DNA of 11,864 bases from DATLZC01 sp037444005. Lineage in GTDB: Bacteria; Chloroflexota; Dehalococcoidia; DSTF01; JACRBR01. The stretch is from positions 1-11,864 of the forward strand of contig JBBING010000071.1 of NCBI GenBank assembly GCA_037444005.1. Direction: 5' to 3'. Of the stretch, positions 1-6,666 are shown piece after piece (the stretch's first letter is position 1; each line of letters opens with the position of its first letter). Under the pieces are notes generated by a model that was not told the origin of the DNA, did no database searches, and saw only the letters and a list, made by a program, of their open reading frames with translations. Made by a program: the position numbers and the translations under genes.

Positions 1-393
1 CAGGTCGAGGTGCTCGCCGTGGATGAGGGCATCACCATGGCCCACCTGAAGGGCACGCTCTTCGAGTTCGCCAAGCGGCTCTTCGGCCAGGAGCGCCGCG
101 TGCGGTTCCGCTGCGACTACTTCCCGTTCGTCGAGCCCGGCGTCGACCTCGCCATCGACTGCTTCCTCTGCGGAGGAGAGGGGTGCCGCACCTGCAAGGG
201 CGAGGGCTGGATCGAGATCATGGGCGCGGGCATGGTCCATCCCGAGATCCTGGCGAACATGGGCTACGACCCAGAGCGGTACACGGGCTTCGCCGCCGGG
301 ATGGGCGTCGAGCGCATCGCCATGCTGCGCCACGGCATCGACGACATCCGCAACTTCTACGCGAACGACCTCCGCTTCCTGCGGCAGTTCTGA
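1..393 (+). CDS. pheS: Phenylalanyl-tRNA synthetase alpha subunit, C-terminal part (5' end outside window)
   Basis: This is the last 130 residues of the catalytic alpha subunit of phenylalanyl-tRNA synthetase, which forms an alpha2-beta2 cytoplasmic enzyme with PheT and charges tRNA-Phe. The frame is open from base 1, so the start lies outside the window. Visible signatures are the HLKGTL segment, YFPFVEPG, GAGMVHPEIL and the class II motif 3 region GFAAGMGVERIAML, ending in FYANDLRFLRQF. A C-x2-C-x4-C-x2-C cluster (codons at 160, 169, 184 and 193) with glycines between the cysteines looks like a DnaJ-type zinc knuckle. As I recall, such an insert occurs in PheS of several bacterial phyla but not in E. 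coli. The stop is 4 bases before the pheT ATG, the usual pheST operon. Identification is firm. Confidence 0.97.
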   Translation, partial: QVEVLAVDEGITMAHLKGTLFEFAKRLFGQERRVRFRCDYFPFVEPGVDLAIDCFLCGGEGCRTCKGEGWIEIMGAGMVHPEILANMGYDPERYTGFAAGMGVERIAMLRHGIDDIRNFYANDLRFLRQF

Positions 394-397
394 CGAT

Positions 398-2800
398 ATG
401 CGCGTCTCCCTGAAGTGGCTCGCCGACTACGTCGACCTCCACCTGCCCGCGGAGGAGATCGCGCGCCGGCTCACCATGGCCGGCCTCGAGGTCGAGGCCA
501 TCGAGCGCACGGGCCAGACGTGGGAGAACGTCTACGTCGGCCTCGTCACGGCGGTGACCCCGCACCCCAACGCGGACCGTTTGCGCCTCGCCACCGTCGA
601 GCTCGGCGGCGAGCGGCATACCGTGGTCTGCGGCGCCCCCAACGTAGCCGAGGGGCAGAAGGTGGCCTTCGCCAAGGTGGGCGCGCGGCTCATCGACGGC
701 CACACCGGCAAGCCGATGGTTCTGAAGGCGGCGGTCATCCGCGGCGTGGAATCGGCGGGGATGGTCTGCTCGGAGAAGGAGCTCGGCATCTCCGACGAGC
801 ACGAGGGCATCCTGGTGCTCGACCCCGACGCCCCGCTGGGAGCGCCGCTGGCCGACTACCTCGGCGACGCCATCCTTCACGTCGACATGAAGCCGAACCG
901 CTCCGACGGCCTCTCGATGCTCGGCATCGCCCGGGAGGTCGCCGCCCTCACGGGCGAGTCCGTCCGCGAGCCCGAGCTCACGTTCGCCGAGGTGGGTCCC
1001 CCGATCGATGGCCGCGTCCGCGTGACCATCGAGAACCCGGACCTGTGCGGTCGCTACGTCGCCACCCTCATCGAAGGCATCGAGATTCGTCCGTCTCCCC
1101 GCTGGATGCAGACGCGGCTCATCGCCGCCAGGATGCGTCCCATCAACAACGTCGTCGACGTCACGAACTACGTGATGCTCGAGCTCGGGCAGCCCCTCCA
1201 CGCCTTCGACTACGACACCGTCGCCGGGGGGCACATCATCGTCCGCACGGCGCGCGAAGGGGAGCGCATGACGACGCTCGACGGCGTCGAGCGCACGTTC
1301 GGGCCCGAACACCTGCTCATCGCCGATCCCTCCGGCCCCATCGCCGTCGCCGGGGTGATGGGCGGCCTGCATACCGAGGTCACCGAGCGGACAACGCGGG
1401 TGCTCCTGGAGTCGGCGAACTTCAACCAGGTGAGCATCCGCCGGACGGCGCTCGCGCTGCGTGCGCAGAGCGAGGCCTCGCGGCGCTTCGCGTGGGGTCT
1501 GCCCGCGGAGCTCGCGATGATTGCGTCGCGGCGGGCGACGAAGCTCCTGGTCGAGCTGTGCGGGGGCCGGGCCGCCGCCGGCTGCGTCGACGTCTATCCC
1601 CGCAAGGACAGGACCGTCCGCATCGAGGTCACCCGCAAGCGCCTGAGCCAGGTCCTCGGCGTCGACCTGCCGACGTCGAAGGTCCGCGAGGCGCTCACCT
1701 CCCTCGGCTTCGGCGCCCGCTGGGTCCCGCCCGACCGCTACGTCGTTCGCGTCCCGTACTGGCGGCGCGATGTGCGCATCGCTGACGACGTGGCCGAAGA
1801 GGTGGCCCGCATCATCGGGTACGACCAGATTCCCACCGAGCCCATCGCAGGCCCGATTCCGCCGCGCATCGAGCAGCCGATGCGGGACCTCCGGAACCGG
1901 GTGCAGGATGCGCTGGTCGCGGCAGGCATGCAGGAGATCATGACGTATCCGTTGACCAGCCTCGAGACACTGCGGCGGGTCGTGCCCGACGACTGGCTAG
2001 TAGACCATCCGCCGGTGACCATCGCGAACCCCCTCAACGCTGGAGAGGAGCGGCTTCGGGTCTCGCTCCGCGCCTCCGTCCTGCAGACGGCGGCCGCCAA
2101 CACCCGCATCGAGGACGGGGTCGTCGCGCTCTTCGAGACCGCCCGGGTGTATCTCCCTCGCGACGGGGGACAGCCCCTCGAGCAGGAGCGCGTGACCGGG
2201 GTCGTCACCGGCCGCAGGCCCGACCGCTGGGGCCGGCCGTCGGACGAGAGCGTCGACTTCTACGATGCGAAGGCGTACGTCCAGGCGCTCTTCGACGCGC
2301 TGGACATTCCGGTGGAGTACGAGGCGTCCGAAGAATACGGGCTGCTGCCGGGCCGGACGGCCAGATTGCGGGCTGGCGGGCGGGACGTCGGCGTCCTCGG
2401 GCAGGTGCATCCGCAGACCGCCGCGGCCTTCGATCTCGATCGTGACGTGTACCTGTTCGACGTCTGTCTGGACGACCTGCTGCCCCTGCTGCCCGGGCCG
2501 CGCAGGCACACCCCCGTCCCCCGCTTCCCGCCGGTCGAGGAGGACCTCGCCATCGTCGTCGACCGGGACGTGCCGGCGGCGAGGGTGCGGGCCGCGCTCC
2601 TCGCGCATCCGCTGGTGGCATCGGCGGAGCCGTTCGACGAATACACCGGCCCACCGGTGCCCGAGGGGCGCAAGTCGCTCGCCTTCGCCCTGCGCTATCA
2701 GGCGCCCGACCGCACGCTGTCGGACGCCGACGTGGCTCGCGTCCGCGAGTCGCTCATCGCGCGGCTGCGGCGCGAGCTCGGCGCTGAGCTGCGCCGCTAG
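398..2800 (+). CDS. pheT: Phenylalanyl-tRNA synthetase beta subunit
   Basis: The protein has 800 residues, the normal length for bacterial PheT. It starts MRVSLKWLADYVDL, the conserved family N-terminus, which fixes the ATG at 398 even though no good Shine-Dalgarno sequence precedes it; it is probably coupled to pheS, 4 bases upstream. Domains in order are an OB-fold tRNA-binding domain (about residues 40-155, with HPNADRL and VVCGAPN), the B3/B4 editing domain (about 215-385, with RPINNVVDVTNYVMLELGQP), B5 (about 402-475), a catalytic-like core (about 480-690) and a C-terminal FDX-ACB anticodon-binding domain from about 704 (FPPVEEDLAIVVD). In this family the beta subunit edits mischarged Tyr-tRNA-Phe and binds tRNA. 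The reading frame is intact. Its stop lies 3 bases from the stop of the convergent acyP. Confidence 0.98.
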   Translation: MRVSLKWLADYVDLHLPAEEIARRLTMAGLEVEAIERTGQTWENVYVGLVTAVTPHPNADRLRLATVELGGERHTVVCGAPNVAEGQKVAFAKVGARLIDGHTGKPMVLKAAVIRGVESAGMVCSEKELGISDEHEGILVLDPDAPLGAPLADYLGDAILHVDMKPNRSDGLSMLGIAREVAALTGESVREPELTFAEVGPPIDGRVRVTIENPDLCGRYVATLIEGIEIRPSPRWMQTRLIAARMRPINNVVDVTNYVMLELGQPLHAFDYDTVAGGHIIVRTAREGERMTTLDGVERTFGPEHLLIADPSGPIAVAGVMGGLHTEVTERTTRVLLESANFNQVSIRRTALALRAQSEASRRFAWGLPAELAMIASRRATKLLVELCGGRAAAGCVDVYPRKDRTVRIEVTRKRLSQVLGVDLPTSKVREALTSLGFGARWVPPDRYVVRVPYWRRDVRIADDVAEEVARIIGYDQIPTEPIAGPIPPRIEQPMRDLRNRVQDALVAAGMQEIMTYPLTSLETLRRVVPDDWLVDHPPVTIANPLNAGEERLRVSLRASVLQTAAANTRIEDGVVALFETARVYLPRDGGQPLEQERVTGVVTGRRPDRWGRPSDESVDFYDAKAYVQALFDALDIPVEYEASEEYGLLPGRTARLRAGGRDVGVLGQVHPQTAAAFDLDRDVYLFDVCLDDLLPLLPGPRRHTPVPRFPPVEEDLAIVVDRDVPAARVRAALLAHPLVASAEPFDEYTGPPVPEGRKSLAFALRYQAPDRTLSDADVARVRESLIARLRRELGAELRR

Positions 2801-2804
2801 CGCC
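2780..2804. repeat. Short inverted repeat at the convergent pheT/acyP stops
   Basis: GGCGCT at 2780-2785 is exactly complementary to AGCGCC at 2799-2804, with one extra G-U pair possible inside. The repeat spans the pheT stop and touches the acyP stop. It could fold in transcripts from either strand, but neither side has a run of T, so it is not a classical intrinsic terminator. A 6-bp stem in DNA this rich in G+C may well be chance. No other terminator candidate lies between the two convergent operons. Confidence 0.25.
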
Positions 2805-3088
2805 TACCAGCGCACCGTGAAGTCGCGGAATTCGCCCGTCGGGGCCTCCCACGAGGCGTCGACGGAGTGGACGACGGCGAGACGCGGCCCCTCGTGCAGC
2901 AGCCGCAGCAGCTCTTCGAGGCGGCCGCGGTCTCCCTCCGCCACGACTTCGACGGAACGGCCGTCGTCGCCGTTCCGGACCCACCCCGAGAGGCCGAGCC
3001 TTCTGGCCCGCTCGACCACGAACTGGCGGAAGCCGACCATCTGCACCTTGCCGCGAACGGTCGCAGTGAGTCGCGCGCGTTCGGTCAT
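2804..3088 (-). CDS. acyP: Acylphosphatase
   Basis: This 94-residue protein has the length and fold signature of a small cytoplasmic acylphosphatase, which hydrolyses carboxyl-phosphate bonds such as acetyl phosphate or 1,3-bisphosphoglycerate. The motif VRGKVQMVGFR (residues 11-21) supplies the phosphate loop and catalytic Arg21. GWVRNGDDG supplies catalytic Asn39. VEVVAEG and the C-terminal FRDFTVRW complete the pattern. The usual glycine of VQGVGFR is methionine (M17). The ATG overlaps the aroK/aroB stop in an ATGA, so translation is probably coupled, and it is the last gene of the minus-strand operon. It has no obvious shikimate-pathway role, and its physiological substrate cannot be read from the sequence. 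Confidence 0.95.
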   Translation of the reverse strand: MTERARLTATVRGKVQMVGFRQFVVERARRLGLSGWVRNGDDGRSVEVVAEGDRGRLEELLRLLHEGPRLAVVHSVDASWEAPTGEFRDFTVRW

Positions 3089-4755
3089 CTCAACAGCGCA
3101 GTGACCACCTCACGAACGAGATCGAGCGGGACGTCGGACCGCAGGGTCGGCGCGCCGACGTCCCGAAGCAGTACCCAGCGTACGCGCCGCCCGGCCGTCT
3201 TCTTGTCGAGGGCGATCGCGTCCAGCGCGGCGTCCACGCTCACGCCGGAAACGCGCACCGGGAGCCCGAAGCGCTCGAGTAGCGCCCGCTGCCGCTCGCG
3301 CACGTGCGGCGGCGTCAGCCCGATGCGCTCGCCGATCTCTGCCGCGGCCATCATGCCCACAGCGATGGCTTCGCCGTGCAAGACGCGGCTGTATCCGGTG
3401 GCCGCCTCGATGGCATGCCCGATCGTGTGGCCATAGTTCAGGATCGCCCGTAGGCCGGTCGTGTCCCGCTCGTCGCGGCTCACCACGTCCGCCTTGATGC
3501 GCACGTTCCGAGCGACGACCTCGGCCGTAATGCCCGGCTCCGCCGCGAGTAGCGCGTCCGCGTAGCGCTCGAGGTCGTCCAGCATCGCGGGGTCGCGGAT
3601 GAGGCCGTGCTTGATGACCTCCGCGTAGCCCTCGCGCAGCGAGCGCTCCGGCAGCGTCGCGAGCAGGGAGACGTCTTCGACCACGAGGCGCGGCTGGTAG
3701 AAGGCGCCGATGAGATTCTTCCCCTCGCGATGGTCCACCGCCACCTTCCCGCCGATGGAGGCGTCCACCATCGCAAGGAGCGACGTGGGGACCTGCACAA
3801 ACGGCATCCCACGGAGGAACGTGGCCGCCACGAAGCCCGCCAGGTCGCCGACCACGCCTCCGCCGAGCGCGACGACGGCATCCGATCGTTCGGCCCGACG
3901 GTTTGCCAGCCAGTCGTACACTGCCTCCACGGTGTCGAGCCGTTTGCTGGCCTCGCCCGCCGGAAACGCGAAGGCATCGGCCTCGTATCCGGCGTGACGC
4001 AGCGCGGCGAGCGTCGCCTCCCCGTGCAGCGAGAGCACCGTCTCGTCGCTGACGACGAACGCGCGCCCGCCCAGGCCCAGCGCCCGCATCCGCTCCCCGA
4101 GCCGGGCGAGCGCTCCCGGCTCGACGAACACTGGATAGGCGCCCGAGGCGGCCCGCACCACGCACGCCGCGCCGGCGAACGCCTGCGGGTCGGGCGGAAG
4201 AAGCCGGCCCGCGTCGGGATCGAGGCGCGGGGCCAGCGTCTTCCACGCTTGAACGATGGCGTCGGCGACCTCGGACGGCGTCAGCGCGTCGGTGCGGACC
4301 GTGGCGTCGGCGAGCGCGTAGAAGGCCGCGCGCTCCCGCTGGAGGGCGACGATGCGCGCCAGCGGATCGGGCGACGCGAGGAGGGGCCGTTCGGAACCCG
4401 CTTCGCCGGCCTCCCGCATCCGGCGTAAGACGGTCTCGGGCCGCGCCTCGAGACACACGACCAGGCCCGCCGCCATGACGCGCCGGTTCTCCTCAGCGAC
4501 AGGAGCGCCGCCTCCTGTCGAGACCACGGCGCGGGGCTCGCGGGCGGCGTCGGCGAGGGCGCGGGATTCGAGCTCGCGGAAGTGGGCCTCGCCGTCCTCG
4601 TCGAAGATGCGCGCCACCCGCTTGCCTGCCGCCGCCTCGACGGCGTCGTCGATGTCGACGAACCGCCAGCCCAGCGCCTCCGCGACGAGCCGGCCCACGG
4701 TCGTCTTCCCGGTGAACGAGAAGCCGGTCAGAAAGATGCGTTCGGGCAATGCCAT
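3085..4755 (-). CDS. aroKB: Bifunctional shikimate kinase / 3-dehydroquinate synthase (AroK-AroB fusion)
   Basis: One uninterrupted 556-residue frame holds two shikimate-pathway enzymes. Residues 1-170 are shikimate kinase: Walker A GFSFTGKT (11-18), the DID acidic motif (34-36), FRELE with the shikimate-binding Arg60, STGGGAP (79-85) and lid motif RPLL (123-126). Residues about 195-556 are 3-dehydroquinate synthase: ALGGGVVGDLAGF (296-308), QVPTSLLAMVDASIGGK (321-337), and likely zinc ligands Glu379 (GYAEVIKHG), His443 (NYGHTIGHA) and His460 (LHGEA). The linker (about 170-195) is short and proline-rich. I chose the ATG at 4755 because MALPERIFLTGF matches a kinase N-terminus. The open frame continues to 4938 but there lies inside aroC and looks unlike a protein. 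No clear Shine-Dalgarno is visible. AroK-AroB fusions are known (Thermotoga, for example). It overlaps acyP by 4 bases. Confidence 0.96.
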   Translation of the reverse strand: MALPERIFLTGFSFTGKTTVGRLVAEALGWRFVDIDDAVEAAAGKRVARIFDEDGEAHFRELESRALADAAREPRAVVSTGGGAPVAEENRRVMAAGLVVCLEARPETVLRRMREAGEAGSERPLLASPDPLARIVALQRERAAFYALADATVRTDALTPSEVADAIVQAWKTLAPRLDPDAGRLLPPDPQAFAGAACVVRAASGAYPVFVEPGALARLGERMRALGLGGRAFVVSDETVLSLHGEATLAALRHAGYEADAFAFPAGEASKRLDTVEAVYDWLANRRAERSDAVVALGGGVVGDLAGFVAATFLRGMPFVQVPTSLLAMVDASIGGKVAVDHREGKNLIGAFYQPRLVVEDVSLLATLPERSLREGYAEVIKHGLIRDPAMLDDLERYADALLAAEPGITAEVVARNVRIKADVVSRDERDTTGLRAILNYGHTIGHAIEAATGYSRVLHGEAIAVGMMAAAEIGERIGLTPPHVRERQRALLERFGLPVRVSGVSVDAALDAIALDKKTAGRRVRWVLLRDVGAPTLRSDVPLDLVREVVTALLR

Positions 4756-4775
4756 GGGGACGAGGGGCGAACGTT

Positions 4776-4796
4776 GGCGACAGGCGTCATGTCGCC
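4776..4796. repeat. Perfect 7-bp inverted repeat in the aroC-aroKB gap
   Basis: GGCGACA at 4776-4782 pairs perfectly with TGTCGCC at 4790-4796 across a 7-base loop. It sits in the only sizeable gap of the minus-strand operon (4756-4802), with its downstream edge 20 bases before the aroKB ATG. In the aroC-aroKB mRNA it would form a G+C-rich hairpin. No U-run follows, so it is not a standard terminator; an RNase processing site, a translation-modulating stem or chance are the options. The repeat is directly visible; any function is inference. Confidence 0.5.
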
Positions 4797-4802
4797 CACA
4801 GT

Positions 4803-5981
4803 CTACTCGACGGGCCAGTCCCGCGGGCGGAGCGTCTTCTGGTAGGCCCGGAAGTTCTGAAGCGTCTCCTCCAGACGGTCGCCGCCGAACTTCTCGAGCG
4901 CAGCCTGAGCGAGCACGATGGCGACCATCGCCTCGCAAATGACGCCGAGCGCCGGGACGACGCAGACGTCGCTCCGCTCGTAGTGCGCCTGCACGGGTTC
5001 ACCGGTGCGAAGGTCGACCGAGGGGAGCGCCCGGGCGAGGGTGGCGATCGGCTTCATCCCGACGCGGCACACGATGTCCTCCCCGTTGGTGATGCCGCCC
5101 TCGGTGCCGCCTGCGCGGTTGGTCGCGCGTCGCCAGGGCCGCTCGCCCCAGCGGTCCGGCGGGAGAATCACGTCGTGGGCCTGCGAGCCCCGTACGCGGG
5201 CGAGGCCGAACCCGCCGCCGATCTCGACGCCCTTGACCGCGTGCACGCTCATGAGCGCCTGCGCCAGCCGGCCGTCGATCTTCCGGTCCCAGTGCACGTG
5301 GCTGCCCAGGCCGATGGGGACGTTCGTGGCGCGCACCTCGACGACGCCACCCAGCGTATCGCCCGCAGCGCGCGCCGCGTCGATGGCCGCAATCATGCGG
5401 GCCGCAGCTTCAGGGTCCGCACACCGCACGTCCGAGGCCTCGACGGCGTCCCAGTCGATCTCGCCCTCGACGCGGGCTTCGACGTCGCCGATGGCGACGG
5501 TGTGGCTCCGGACCGTCACGCCGAACTCGGCGAGCAGCCGCTTGCACACGGCCCCCACGGCCACCCGGGCGGCGGTTTCGCGGGCGGACGCTCGCTCGAG
5601 CACGGGGCGGACGTCGTCCCAGCCGTACTTCATCGCGCCCGCGAGGTCCGCATGGCCCGGACGCAGGCGGGTCACCTTCTCGACCTCGGCCTCCACCGGC
5701 TCCACCGCCATGGTCTCGGTCCAGTTCACCCAGTCGCGGTTCTCGATCCAGAGGGCGATGGGGCTGCCCAGCGTCAGGCCGTGCCGGACACCGGCGGTGA
5801 TCTGCGCGCGGTCCTGCTCGATGCGCTGCCGACGGCCGCGGCCGTAGCCGCCCTGCCTCCTCCGCAGGTCGACGGCGATGTCGTCTTCCGAGAGGCGCAG
5901 GCCTGCCGGGAGGCCCTCGATGATGACCGTGAGGCCCCTGCCGTGCGACTCGCCCGCCGTCAGGAACCGGAGCGCGCTCAC
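4803..5981 (-). CDS. aroC: Chorismate synthase
   Basis: This 392-residue protein catalyses the last shikimate-pathway step, converting 5-enolpyruvylshikimate-3-phosphate to chorismate with reduced FMN. Family signatures run the whole length: GESHGRG with His13 near the N-terminus, RRQGGYGRG (41-49), RPGHADLAG with His110, ERASARETA (129-137), GVEIGGGF (251-258), NRAGGTEGGITNG (288-300) and RSD (336-338) before the ALGVICEAMVA helix. The start is GTG, fixed by the conserved SALRFLTAGESHG opening. It overlaps the upstream gene's stop in a GTGA, so translation is probably coupled; the best Shine-Dalgarno-like string, GGGAG, is 11 bases away, which is loose. A 47-base gap separates it from aroKB. 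Confidence 0.98.
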   Translation of the reverse strand: MSALRFLTAGESHGRGLTVIIEGLPAGLRLSEDDIAVDLRRRQGGYGRGRRQRIEQDRAQITAGVRHGLTLGSPIALWIENRDWVNWTETMAVEPVEAEVEKVTRLRPGHADLAGAMKYGWDDVRPVLERASARETAARVAVGAVCKRLLAEFGVTVRSHTVAIGDVEARVEGEIDWDAVEASDVRCADPEAAARMIAAIDAARAAGDTLGGVVEVRATNVPIGLGSHVHWDRKIDGRLAQALMSVHAVKGVEIGGGFGLARVRGSQAHDVILPPDRWGERPWRRATNRAGGTEGGITNGEDIVCRVGMKPIATLARALPSVDLRTGEPVQAHYERSDVCVVPALGVICEAMVAIVLAQAALEKFGGDRLEETLQNFRAYQKTLRPRDWPVE

Positions 5982-6658
5982 GCCTGCTGCAGCTCCCGCG
6001 GGGGCAGCGGCCCGCGACCGTTGCGGACCGTCTCAGTGTCGGGCGTGATCGGCAGCGGGCGCCCGGCCATGTCGAGCTGATACCGGCCGCCCATGGCGCG
6101 GACGATCTCCGGGGCCGGCGCTTCCCAGTCGAGATCGATGACGTCTTGTCGCCGAACGACCGTGCTCAGAATGCACTCCTGACGGGTCTCGCCCGCTTCG
6201 GTCCTGAAGGTGGTGTACACGTCGATCTGCACGCGGTCCGGCCGCACGTGGGGAATGTCGTAGAGGAACATGTCGGCGAGCTGCACGGTCACCTTCATCG
6301 CCTCGTCGAGGGCGGAACTCACCTCGCGGCGCTGGCCGTCCACCACGCGGAACTGCGCCTCGGCGGTGGTGGACGCCCGCACGTAATCGACCCCGACCTC
6401 CATGAGCTCGACGTTCTGGACCCCGCGCCAGACGTCAGGCGACACCCCCTTCGGAGGCCGGTCGCGCTTCCAGCGCTCGACCTCCTCCCGGACGAGCGTC
6501 TGGATGACGTCCAGGTTGCCTCGCTGGACCTGGCGCCGCCACTCGAGCTGGGCCCGCGTGCCCTGCACCACCACGTACGTCACGAACAACAGGAGCAGGA
6601 ACACCAGCAGCAACGCCCAGCCGATGCCCCAGGTCGCGGCCAGCACAGTCACCGCCAT
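5978..6658 (-). CDS. Uncharacterised single-pass membrane protein between aroE and aroC
   Basis: I do not recognise this 226-residue protein. A hydrophobic segment rich in Leu, Val and Phe occupies about residues 7-32. It is followed at once by a basic, charged helix-like stretch (35-68, with many Arg, Lys, Glu and Gln), so the positive-inside rule predicts N-out, C-in with a cytoplasmic soluble domain. Residues about 75-176 alternate strand-like and charged segments (VELMEVGVDYV, FRVVDG, VQIDVYTTF, CILSTVVRR). The tail from about 196 is proline-rich and probably flexible. There is one cysteine (C162) and no visible catalytic or nucleotide-binding motif. Base composition resembles the neighbours, and it starts 6 bases after aroE and overlaps aroC by 4, so it is a real operon member. 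A GTG two codons in, at 6652, has better Shine-Dalgarno spacing and may be the true start. Confidence 0.85.
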   Translation of the reverse strand: MAVTVLAATWGIGWALLLVFLLLLFVTYVVVQGTRAQLEWRRQVQRGNLDVIQTLVREEVERWKRDRPPKGVSPDVWRGVQNVELMEVGVDYVRASTTAEAQFRVVDGQRREVSSALDEAMKVTVQLADMFLYDIPHVRPDRVQIDVYTTFRTEAGETRQECILSTVVRRQDVIDLDWEAPAPEIVRAMGGRYQLDMAGRPLPITPDTETVRNGRGPLPPRELQQA

Positions 6659-6660
6659 GT

Positions 6661-6666
6661 CCCCTC
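6661..6666 (-). promoter_or_regulatory. Shine-Dalgarno GAGGGG for the unknown membrane protein; favours GTG start at 6652
   Basis: GAGGGG overlaps the aroE stop codon. It lies only 2 bases from the ATG at 6658 but 8 bases from the in-frame GTG at 6652. The spacing therefore favours GTG, giving 224 residues, over the ATG. The difference is two residues and does not affect the membrane segment. Confidence 0.45.

Noticed and set aside
218..1372. A 384-codon minus-strand frame opposite pheS/pheT
   Set aside because: It crosses the pheS-pheT junction on the opposite strand and has no protein-like motifs.
3110..4456. A 448-codon same-strand frame inside aroKB
   Set aside because: It is an out-of-frame reading of aroKB with extreme Arg and Gly content.
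4756..4938. A 61-residue N-terminal extension of the aroK/aroB frame
   Set aside because: It overlaps the end of aroC, is Arg/Pro-rich and unlike shikimate kinase N-termini; the ATG at 4755 directly precedes the P-loop strand.
4749..6080. A 443-codon open frame on the plus strand opposite aroC
   Set aside because: It is antisense to chorismate synthase over its full length, is low in complexity and has no recognisable domain.
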